Positions 55,999 through 64,000 of a stretch of DNA of 64,000 bases are shown one piece after another. The notes under the pieces were generated by a model. That model was not told the origin of the DNA, ran no database searches, and saw only the letters and a program-made list of their open reading frames with translations. How positions within the stretch are numbered: position 1 is the first letter of the stretch; every line of letters starts with the position of its first letter. The stretch is from Siphonodentalium dalli (Eukaryota; Mollusca; Scaphopoda; Gadilida; Siphonodentaliidae), in contig CP136063.1 in the NCBI GenBank assembly GCA_032622095.1, positions 10,951,814 to 11,015,813 on the forward strand, written 5' to 3'. The position numbers and the translations under genes are program-made.

Positions 55999-56636
55999 TG
56001 CGTAGACTTGTCCTATAGATCAGCTGACCTCGTGAAGATACGTTATGAAGAATCAAATGAAGAACGTCCTTTCGCGACTAAAACCATAACGCGCATGGTC
56101 CGAAATATAAAACTGGTCACACATATCAGATACTCATAAAGCACGCTCACATTAAACGCAGTCATAAGACTTCAATACTGTAGCGAAGTTCGAATGGGCC
56201 TTATTTGTTTACAAATAACCTAATGCCCAGGGTTCATTAGTTCAGGGGTTATGAATCTACTCACTGGAAGCTCACCGATTTCATTGGTCGATTCGAACAA
56301 AGATGGAAAATATTTCCGCGCCAATATTTCTTTTCCGTGTCACTTTTGTTCTAACCAGCTAGAGATACACATCTAAATTCGATTTGATTTGAAAAGTAGT
56401 CTATTATAATTGCTACAAAGTTTTGACGTGATTTGACTGCATTTGAAGAGTTTGTTACTGAGAACGCTGAAATTCGGATTCATAGCCAGTAAAGTGTCGT
56501 ACACTGTTCCGAAATGTCAACAAAATACTATCGAAGCCTGCGTAACACCAAGGGGGTAAATTATGTGGCACTTCATACGTGAAGTCAGCCGAAATCGCCT
56601 GACATATCGAAAGACGACAGGGATGGTTCATTTGTC
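55999..56636. promoter_or_regulatory. Possible divergent promoter between ZNF gene and coiled-coil exon
   Basis: The 638-bp gap separates two head-to-head coding starts. It contains an inverted CCAAT box (ATTGG, 56283-56287), a direct CCAAT (56321-56325) overlapping TTTCCGCGCC, an E2F-like site (56313-56322), and no clear TATA box. Head-to-head spacing below 1 kb with CCAAT boxes is usual for bidirectional promoters. No transcript evidence is available from sequence alone. Confidence 0.4.
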
Positions 56637-56841
56637 ATGGATCAGGAGGTCGCAGCTGACGAAATGATCATGAAAACCGAACAGGACGAAGAGGCTATCG
56701 ACGAGGATGAGGAAACTCGGAAGTTTAGGGATCAGCTGTCAGAAGCTAGGCGCGAACGCGAGGAAGAGAAAAAACTGACAGAAAAGAGACGTTTGAAGGC
56801 GGAGTTGGACCGAACAAGGAACGAGACGGCGCAATTGAAAG
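56637..56841 (+). CDS. First coding exon, acidic then coiled coil
   Basis: Starts MDQEVAADEMIMKTEQDEEA, followed by an acidic stretch, then a highly charged helix-forming segment (REREEEKKLTEKRRLKAEL and DRTRNETAQLK) consistent with a coiled coil. The frame leaves at AAAG|GTATGA (56841), codon phase 1. An upstream ATG at 56623 is in another frame, and the context of the chosen start is TCATGG. No known family is recognised; charged N-termini like this also occur in retroelement-derived genes. Later exons were not found. A probable solo LTR begins three bases inside the intron, and the ancestral donor AAAG|GTAAGT is now at 57177-57186. Confidence 0.55.
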
Positions 56842-56844
56842 GTA

Positions 56845-57177
56845 TGAGAGGTAACAGTAACTTGTGTAACCCGATTGACAGTTACACTAATGCCCAACAA
56901 GACTCTAAGTCAGAGTGTTGTGTCTTTGGAAATTAGTGTGTCTTTTTGGGAGTTTCACCGGAATTGTCGCCGACTCCGATTTATCCTACGCCGGAGCTAC
57001 CCGGTGCGGCGAGGCACTACTCTGGAACTACCGCGCAGCGAGCCAATTCCGCCCTCCGGGAACCTCCCACGATGCCACGTGACAATAAGTTCGCAACCAG
57101 TCTATCTCTAAATAAAGAACAACCAAGTTGAATTGAAATAATTGTCTTCATAATTGCTGCATTTCTACTATTGATCA
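56845..57177 (+). mobile_element. Probable solo LTR on a splice donor, 6-bp duplication AAGGTA
   Basis: The 333-bp segment begins TGAGAGG and ends TTGATCA (TG...CA, with TGA/TCA terminal inversion). It is flanked by AAGGTA at 56839-56844 and 57178-57183. It contains a GC-richer middle, then AATAAA (57111-57116) and a T-rich tail, the usual order of promoter, R and U5. No primer-binding site or internal region follows, so it would be a solo LTR left by recombination. The strand is inferred from the AATAAA. A chance 6-bp match is possible, but removal of the segment restores a perfect AAAG|GTAAGT donor. Confidence 0.65.
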
Positions 57178-57183
57178 AAGGTA

Positions 57184-57990
57184 AGTTTATTGCATGTATT
57201 GATAATATTGTTCATTGATATATATATTTCATATTGCATCTATGCTAATGATTCAATATTTGGCGTCGACGACTTTTTTCATGTATTTGTGAATGAATTT
57301 GTGTGTATTTTTCGTAACCACGCGGAAACCACGTTGTTCGAATTCAGCCGAAACGGCCTTCGGTGAATCGAATGCAATCCACAATTATTGTGAATAGTAT
57401 GTAATGATTTCATCACATTTCCAGTTGCTAGAAAGGTGGTCCAATATCTTGCTGAAAATATATTTCCACCATTCTCGAAAAAGTCTGGACCTTTGAGGCT
57501 AAAAAAATTCAGCCAATAATGCCAAATGTTCCAAAATAACTAATTTTCACACATTTTCTGACCAGCATCTACGTCTGGTTTGAAAATTTCCATCACTTTT
57601 GGTGTAGTTTTCTGTGGAATTTCGGACTTTGCCAAAGTTCATCCGACAAATGGCCACTTCTGTTCATCTTTGCCAAGATATTCATCAGAGTCACTCTGTT
57701 GAATTAATAATACGATCTGCTATCAATTAATAGTTTTGTGTTATTTTTTGCAGGATCGAGGGTTGAGGAATTTAGCAGAGGTTCAGGAAGGGGCAGAGTT
57801 ATTCTGGAAAATTCTGTAGTGAGCTGTTCATTAACATAATTCTTTTTCAGAATCTGGTGGCCTAATACTAGGTCGCGAGTACAAATTGGTAGCTTGCAAA
57901 TAAATTCCAAAATACCGACATATCTTTGGCTACCAATCACAGTAACAAATGTTTTGTATTCACTATCCACTATCCAGTCCACAAAACAGA
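57184..57990. other. No firm gene
   Basis: A minus-strand frame at 57704-57982 reads VDWIVDSEYKTFVTVIGSQ and onward (IRYVGILEFICKL-like text) to a stop, with coding-like composition but no ATG and no recognised family. The rest is AT-rich. Confidence 0.35.
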
Positions 57991-58119
57991 ATGGAGGAGT
58001 TTAAACAATTCCCTCCATCAAACATAGACCCGACTGATCAATCGGGTTACGCCATGACACCCCCTGTTACGCCAGCTTTTGAAGTATTGACCACTTTTGA
58101 AGTAGGTCTCCACTTTTGA
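57991..58119 (+). CDS. Possible small coding segment at the border of the inverted repeat
   Basis: After ACAAAACAG the frame from ATG at 57991 reads MEEFKQFPPSNIDPTDQSGY and AMTPPVTPAFEVL, then runs into the CTTTTGAAGTA repeats and stops. The first 25 codons have coding-like composition. It may be an exon cut by the repeat expansion. No family is recognised. Confidence 0.25.
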   Translation: MEEFKQFPPSNIDPTDQSGYAMTPPVTPAFEVLTTFEVGLHF

Positions 58120-59546
58120 AGTAAAACACGCCAGTTTTTGAAGTACCTCACCACTTTTGTAATAAAATCGCCAGCTTTTGTAGTAAAGTGAGGTCTCCGC
58201 TTTTGAAGTAAAAAACGCCAGCTTTTGTAGTAAAAAAACTAGGTCTCCACTTTTGTAATAACAAAATTACAGCTTTTGAAGTAAACTGACTCAATACATA
58301 TTGACGGGCGCTGAACGGTTTTCATGACAAAGTCAACCCGATAATCCATAGTGGCTATCGCCCATACGAGTGTGACTTGTGACTGAATATATTTAGTGAG
58401 TCCAGTTACGTGACAAAAGGCACTTAGTGAGTCCGGTTCCGTGTCAAAAGAATCCACACCGGTAATCGACCAGCAGAAGTAAAAAACGCCAGCTTTTGTA
58501 GTAAAAAAACTAGGTCTCCACTTTTGTAATAACAAAATTACAGCTTTTGAAGTAAACTGACTCAATACATTTTGACGGGCGCTGAACGATTTTCATGACA
58601 AAGTCAACCCGACTCGTGACTGAATATATTTAGTGAGTCCAGTTCCGTGACAAAAGAATCCACACTGGTAATCGACCATACGAGTGTGACGTGGTTTGAA
58701 TAGTTTTCAGTCATACCAACACAAGAGAAATGACACAGTCAATCGCCCATACCCGTGTGGCGTCTACCAAAAGGCACTTAGTGAGTCCGGTTCCGTGAAC
58801 TATATATGTTGTCATGTTACTGGACTGACAAAACGTCATCAGTCTTGTCTGACTCAATGTCACATTAAACTTCTTTTGACAAAGGTCGCACTTGTAACGG
58901 CATTCAACGGTGTGGGTTGTCAGTGCCTTTTGGAACACGTCACACTTTTATGGGCGATGACTCTGTAAATAATCTTGTGTTGGTATGACTGAAAGCTATT
59001 CAAACCACGTCACACTCGTATGGTCGATTACCGGGGTGTATTCTTTCGTCACGGAACCGGACTCACTAAGTGCCTTTTGGTACACGTCACACGTGTATGG
59101 GCGATTGACAGTGTGATTTATCTTGTGTTGGTATGACTGAAAGCTATTCAAACCACGTCACACTCACATGGTCGATTAACGGTGTGGATTCGTTTGTCAC
59201 GGAACTGGACTCACTAAATATATTCAGTCACAAGTCACACTCGTATGGGCGATAGCCACTATGGATTATCGGGTTGACTTTGTCATGAAAATCGTTCAGC
59301 GCCCGTCAAAATGTATTGAGTCAGTTTACTTCAAAAGCTGTAATTTTGTTATTACAAAAGTGGAGACCTAGTTTTTTTTACTACAAAAGCTGGCGTTTTT
59401 TACTTCAAAAGCGGAGACCTCACTTTACTACAAACGCTGGCGATTTTATTACAAAAGTGGTGAGGTACTTCAAAAGCTGGCGTGTTTTACTTCAAAAGTG
59501 GAGACCTACTTCAAAAGTGGTCAGTTACTTCAAAAACTGGCGTAAC
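58066..59546. repeat. Large inverted repeat, arms of about 350 bp, 776-bp spacer
   Basis: 58066-58422 and 59199-59546 are reverse complements at roughly 95 percent. The outer part of each arm is a 13-20 bp minisatellite (CCACTTTTGAAGTAGGTCTC, CGCCAGCTTTTGTAGTAAA). The inner part is decayed zinc-finger sequence (GACGGGCGCTGAACG, ATAATCCATAGTGGCTATCG). A partial direct copy is at 58484-58640 and another inverted copy at 63880-64000, running off the right edge. Confidence 0.9.
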
Positions 59547-60150
59547 ACTTGTGACTGAATATATTTAGTGAGTCCAGTTCCGTGACAAAATAATCCACAC
59601 CGTTAATCGACCATACCAGTGTGACGTTGTTTGAATAGCTTTCAGTCATACCAACACGAGAAATCACAGTCAATCGGCCATGCACGTGTGACGTGTACCA
59701 AAAGGCACTTAGTGAGTTCGGTTCCGTGACAAAAGAATACACACCGGTAATCGACCTTACGAGTGCGACGTGGTTTGAATAGCTCTCAGCCATACCAACA
59801 CAAGAGAAATCACACAGTCATTCGCCCATACACGTGTGACGTGTACCAAAAGGCACTTAGTGAGTCCGGTTGCGTGACAACAGAATACACACCGGTAATC
59901 GACCATACGAGTATGACGTGGTTTGAGTAGGTTTCAGTTAAACTATCACAAGACAAATCACACAGTTAATCGTCCATACACGTGTAACGTGTACCAAAAG
60001 GCACTTAATGGGTCCGGTTCCGTGACAAAATAATATATCCGGTAATCGACCATACGAGTGTGACGTGGTTTGAATATCTTTCAGTCAAACTATCACAAGA
60101 CAAATCACACAGTCAATCGTTCATACACGTGTGACGTGTACCAAAAGGCT
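58360..60150. pseudogene. Decayed C2H2 zinc-finger arrays in both orientations
   Basis: On the plus strand (58360-58790 and 59545-60150) a 168-bp, two-finger unit repeats. CCCATACACGTGTGACGTGT reads PYTCDV, AAAGGCACTTAGTGAGTCCG reads KALSESG, and ATCCACACCGGTAATCGACC reads IHTGN-RP(Y), the linker of C2H2 arrays. Frameshifts, stops (DVV-stop) and lost cysteines and histidines occur in every unit. On the minus strand (58797-59300) similar units occur, including YKCDLCQKKFNV, an almost intact half finger. The two orientations meet at about 58795. It is a different subfamily from the intact 17-finger gene. Confidence 0.85.
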
Positions 60151-60362
60151 TGAGGAACGTTTATGGGTGAACTGTGAAGTTGATTTATCATATTTTGGCT
60201 TCAGTAAACGTGAATCATTGGACGAATTTGCATGGTTGGTGGATTTAGAGATCTGGTACATTACTAAAATTATAAGACTTTCTTTATAAACTACACACTT
60301 CAAGATTAAAACTAATTAGGGAAATATAAGTGCATGCAATATTTCGGATCAGTGACCATTAA
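60151..60362. other. No gene recognised
   Basis: Short AT-rich link between the decayed finger array and the TTAA element. Confidence 0.5.
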
Positions 60363-60883
60363 AGATGGATTATCTCTTTAAATACAAAATGTTAAATAGT
60401 TGCGTGGGTATAAAATAATAGATATGAACTGAAGACCCCTGGCCGGAAAAGCTTCTATCAATTAATATTGATTTTATATCGAATATTAAATCGGGACCGT
60501 TCATGTTACTAATTTTAGAATAGACCATTCGGATGATACCATATTGCGATGTAGAGCACTGGGCTGTTCCTACGGCTACGCAACGAAAGTCAAACGTCAC
60601 ATATTAGTTGTTTGTGTTGTTTTGTTCCACATATATAAGCGTTAATAAGTATAATTAACGTTTATTTGTGACAAAAAAATTTAAATAAAATTTCTGGTCT
60701 CTGTTAACAGTAACCACTATTGTTCGTTAGCTGAACAAACACACCCGTTTAGACCAGAAAATATTCGAAATAAAAGTAATATTAATCGATAGAAGCATTT
60801 CCGGACAGGAGTCTTCGATTCAAATCTAATATTTTATACCCCGGTAACTATATAATACATGTTTACAAAGAGATAATCCACAT
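60363..60883. mobile_element. 521-bp TTAA-flanked element with about 125-bp inverted ends
   Basis: The left end AGATGGATTATCTCTTTAAA and the right end in reverse complement ATGTGGATTATCTCTTTGTA start imperfect inverted repeats extending about 125 bp. TTAA flanks both (60359-60362 and 60884-60887). The left half is the inverse of 53640-53894; the right half is the inverse of 3774-4045. It is thus a composite of two family members or a full foldback form. It is noncoding. Confidence 0.8.
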
Positions 60884-60887
60884 TTAA

Positions 60888-61512
60888 CAATATAGACTAC
60901 CAACTAGAATATGTACCTATATATATTGTGTTTTGATATGTGCATTTTGTTGTGTTCTGAGATATCTCAAAATAATTCATCATTGTTATTTATGTTATGT
61001 TATCAGTCCATGAGACACCTCAACCTTCCCTGTCTATAGTACACCACTTAGTCTGACCCCAATTGATAGGTGCAACATAGCAATAGTAAATATGTATACC
61101 ATCATATATTGTCTTCATGATAGAATATTGATTTATATTGACCATAATAAACAAAAAAAGATTCAGATAGCAGAATTGTTAATGCGGATGAGAGGCGATA
61201 AGGGATCAAGCTATACAATATTATACATAACTATTCAAGAAATAGAGCGTCTAAGGGGAGGTTTAGGATAAAGTTGTCTAATTATTATTTAACAACATCA
61301 ACAACTTCGTTCCATTCATTCTTATTTTTGTTATGCGTTTCATTATGTATTGTTGTGCCTGACAATTGACAATAAAATTATTTGTATTCGTATATTGTGT
61401 TGAATAAATTTTGAAAGGAGACTGAACCTTTTGTCATCAAGAACATTAAGATTTGAAAGTTTAACTTTCCCTGTATAGCGACATAATGCCATCGTACTCA
61501 ATCATCAGAGGA
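60888..61512. other. No gene recognised
   Basis: AT-rich DNA. GTTATTTATGTTATGTTATC and AATTGACAATAAAATTATTT stretches only. Confidence 0.5.
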
Positions 61513-61515
61513 TAT

Positions 61516-61967
61516 GGTTACAATGCACCAAATTATTTACATAGGCCTCAGTGTTAACAAATCCCGCTGGCCTATATTCGCAGTAAAGCTTTGACCCCGA
61601 ACGAGTATTTGAAATTAAAGAACGTCATTTTAGACACACAGCAATGTGCACACAAGTACTTGTTCGCATTGTAGATCACACTACAGCTTGACAAACGTCA
61701 CACTACCCTTAAAATTTAGAAAAAAATGACATCGAAAAAAACACAAACACCTCCCATAAATCATTTGCCACTTGCACAGCCATAACCATTTACCCTGTGG
61801 TTATATTTGATGTTTCTCGACGGGAAACACATTTGTGCATTTTTTCCGTGCACTTTTCATCCATGTATCATTGACCATTCAGCTGCCAGAATTTATTTTA
61901 TGCTGATCCTAGCTTGGTAGTACCAGGGGAAATCACTCTACTAATTTCTATTTGGTGTATTGTAACC
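61516..61967. mobile_element. 452-bp MITE, GGTTACAATRCACCAAAT ends, 3-bp duplication TAT
   Basis: The left end GGTTACAATGCACCAAAT and the right end in reverse complement GGTTACAATACACCAAAT are inverted repeats. TAT flanks both sides (61513-61515 and 61968-61970). It is the long version; about 175 bp (roughly 61760-61930) are absent from the copy at 62814-63094. A 3-bp A/T duplication and GG-starting ends fit PIF/Harbinger-type MITEs. Confidence 0.85.
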
Positions 61968-61970
61968 TAT

Positions 61971-62810
61971 AGTGGTCACTGGAAGGTAAAGAAAGTCGCC
62001 CAAACGATGTTATATTGCGTCCATTTATATACCCACGTCAAAATAAATATTTTTTTTCGAAATATGTATGTGTTCTTACTTTATTAACCCTTTTCTGTCA
62101 CCACCCATAGCTGAATTTGCAAAAAAATTACTTTGACTTGAATGTCATTTTTTTTCATTTTAGCTGAATTTTGGCAAAGTAAACAATGACGATGTACAGA
62201 CAGGTTATCGATCTGATAGCTTGCAGATACCACTTCCAGAAAATATGCCATACGATTCGCTAGGCGAATTGGGCGCACTTAGATTTCACATTGGGCGCAC
62301 TTACACAATTTTCGAAAAAAATCGGCAGAAAATCAAAATTGTCCCTTCACAAGAATATATTTATTGGCTGAAATTTGTGCGCGTTGGATAGTCGAACCAT
62401 TTCTGCAAACTTTCATGGTAGGCTTTTTTGTCAACCTGTCATCTAACAGGGGCAATTCAACTTAGTTTGACCCGAATCGGTCCATATTTTGCATCATATT
62501 TTAGGGTATGGTCCATCTGACGTCACGCTTTACTCTCGTATCGTGCCCAAACCCGACAAATCTGCCTTGTCGTTCATCTAGGATGTCGGACGCCAACAAA
62601 TATGATCTCACATTCATTAAAGAGGCACCACTGGGCCCAAAAATAGGTCGAACATGGTCATTTTCGGTTCTACACCAAGAAGCAGAAATAGCATCAGAGG
62701 GGTTAATAAGCTGTCGTATCGCATGCTTTATGTTTCCAATTTGTTTCATGGGCATAATGAGCACGGGACTTATTTCAGAGCAGAAATCTGAAAAAGGACC
62801 ATTTTTCACT
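61971..62810. other. No gene recognised
   Basis: Lies between the two MITE copies. TGGGCGCACTTA occurs twice near 62269-62302. Open frames at 62501-62809 (minus) and 62508-62855 (plus) overlap antiparallel and show no motif; the plus one runs into the MITE, so neither is called. Confidence 0.5.
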
Positions 62811-62813
62811 ATA

Positions 62814-63094
62814 GGTTACAATACACCAAATGATTTACATAGGCCTCAGTGTTAACAAATCCCGCTGGCCTATATTCGCAGCAAAGCTTTGACCCTGCTC
62901 GAGTATTTGAAATTAAATAACGTCCTTTTAGACACACATAAATGTGCACAAAAGTTCTTGTTATCATTGTAGATCACACTGCAGCTTGACAAACGTCACA
63001 CTACCGTTAAAATTTAGAAAAAAATGACATCGAAAAAAACACAAACACCTCCCATAAAATCACTCTACTAATTTGTATTTGGTGTATTGTAACC
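62814..63094. mobile_element. 281-bp MITE, short copy, 3-bp duplication ATA
   Basis: Same ends as 61516-61967 (GGTTACAATACACCAAAT in both orientations), flanked by ATA at 62811-62813 and 63095-63097. It shares with the long copy AGGCCTCAGTGTTAACAAAT, CCCGCTGGCCTATATTCGCA and GACATCGAAAAAAACACAAA, but lacks the internal block, joining CTCCCATAAA directly to ATCACTCTACTAATTT. Confidence 0.88.
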
Positions 63095-63097
63095 ATA

Positions 63098-63370
63098 TGT
63101 GAACCCAACGGTTTCCACGGAACACATTACTGGCCCCCGTGTTTTATAGCTGGGCACGTTTGACGTAGTTCTAATACTTCGGTTATGTGACACAATTTTA
63201 ATGATCGAAATTTGTTGTTAATGTCGCCTTCCAGAGACGAAGCTAATAAACCAAACATGTTCTGCTGTCCCTAACGCGTCGGGTCACCTAATTTCGAGGG
63301 TATGAATATGCAATTAAAAGTGAGGCCAAATATACCAACTATTTTCCGTTGGAACTACTACATCACCCAA
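63098..63370. other. No gene recognised
   Basis: Spacer between the MITE and the duplicated zinc-finger segment. Nothing recognised. Confidence 0.5.
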
Positions 63371-63377
63371 TTTCGGT

Positions 63378-64000
63378 GAACTATATATGTTGTCATGTTA
63401 CTGGACTGGCAAAACGTCATCAGTCTTGTCTGACTCAATGTCACATCAAACTTCTTCTGACAAAGGTCGCACTTTTAAAGGCATTCTATGGTGTGGGTTT
63501 TCAGGCTGGGAACAATCTTATATACTCGTATGATTGGTCACATATGTGTGTTAATAAGCTTAGGCAGGGAAACGGACTCACTAAATGCCTTTTGGAACAT
63601 GTCACACTTGTATGGGCGATGACTCTGTAAATAATCTTGTGTTGTGTGACTGAAGGCTATTCGAGCCACGTCAAATTCACATGGTCGATTACGGGTGTGG
63701 ATTATTTTGTCACGGAACCGGACTCACTAAGTGCCTTTTGGTACACGTAACACGTGTATAGGCGATTGACTGTGTGATTTCTCTTGTGTTGGTATGACTG
63801 AAAGCTATTTAAAACCACGTCACACTCGTATGGTCGATTACGGTGTGTATTCTTTTGTTACGGAACTGGACTCACTGAATATATTTAGTCACAAGTCACA
63901 CTCGTATGGGCGATAGCCACTATGGATTATCGGGTTGACTTTGTCATGAAAATCGTTCAGCGCCCGTCAAAATGTATTGAGTCAATTTACTTCAAAAGCT
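63378..64000 (-). pseudogene. Decayed zinc-finger segment, direct duplicate of 58797-59345
   Basis: GAACTATATATGTTGTCATG at 63378 and onward matches 58797 onward in the same orientation through the AAACTTCTTTTGACAAAGGT half finger, the CACTCGTATGGTCGATTA linker remnants and the AAAATGTATTGAGTCA tail. There are indels, including about 70 extra bases near 63505-63575. On the minus strand the same YKCDLC-type and GNRPY-type remnants are read, with breaks. It continues off the right edge. Confidence 0.85.

Noticed and set aside
62501-62855. Antiparallel open frames of about 100 codons
   Set aside because: Both strands open over the same bases, no motif, and the plus frame extends into a MITE.

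Overview
This window looks like bivalve-mollusc (or closely related lophotrochozoan) nuclear DNA. It is AT-rich, has no operon-like coding density and no ribosome-binding sites, and contains introns with GTAAGT/AG borders. A large share is repeats of the style seen in bivalve genomes: 147-174 bp tandem cores, then GGAC microsatellites, then a terminal hairpin. Placement at bivalve level is inference from repeat style, and I cannot name a species.

Layout. 1-3270 is a 19-bp satellite that runs off the left edge. 3.3-10 kb is gene-poor AT-rich DNA with a TTAA-bounded repeat fragment, a 102-bp tandem repeat and a degenerate tandem array. 10.3-19.7 kb is mostly tandem-core/microsatellite/hairpin elements plus one TIR element. 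24.1-24.7 kb is a tandem array packed with TGACCT/AGGTCA half-sites. 24.7-28.3 kb is a hAT-type element (8-bp target duplication AGTAYGAT) that contains a pearl-like element and a second hAT (8-bp duplication GTCGCATC) with a decayed, intron-split BED-finger transposase. 30-34 kb holds a palindrome-rich TIR element, a 22-bp minisatellite and a 68-bp-arm hairpin. 36.1-36.5 kb is a frameshifted cysteine-rich pseudogene. 39.4-42.8 kb is a 3.4-kb TIR element with 6-bp CAATGG duplications; it contains a 206-bp hairpin MITE with its own 8-bp duplication and a fragment resembling the TDP-43 N-terminal domain. 45-47.2 kb is a 5'-truncated, frameshifted LINE. 48.7-53 kb has two MITEs and poly-G repeats.

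The one intact gene is a single-exon 17-finger C2H2 zinc-finger gene at 54466-55998 (minus). It may share a divergent promoter with a coiled-coil first exon at 56637-56841 (plus). A probable solo LTR (56845-57177) sits exactly on that exon's splice donor. On both sides lie decayed zinc-finger arrays in both orientations, with inverted and direct segmental duplications, so this end looks like a zinc-finger cluster under birth-and-death turnover. 60.4-63.1 kb holds a TTAA-flanked element and two copies of a MITE with 3-bp target duplications.

No tRNA, rRNA, CRISPR or bacterial feature was seen. Most of the window is mobile or tandem repeat DNA, and many element boundaries can be fixed to the base by their target-site duplications.
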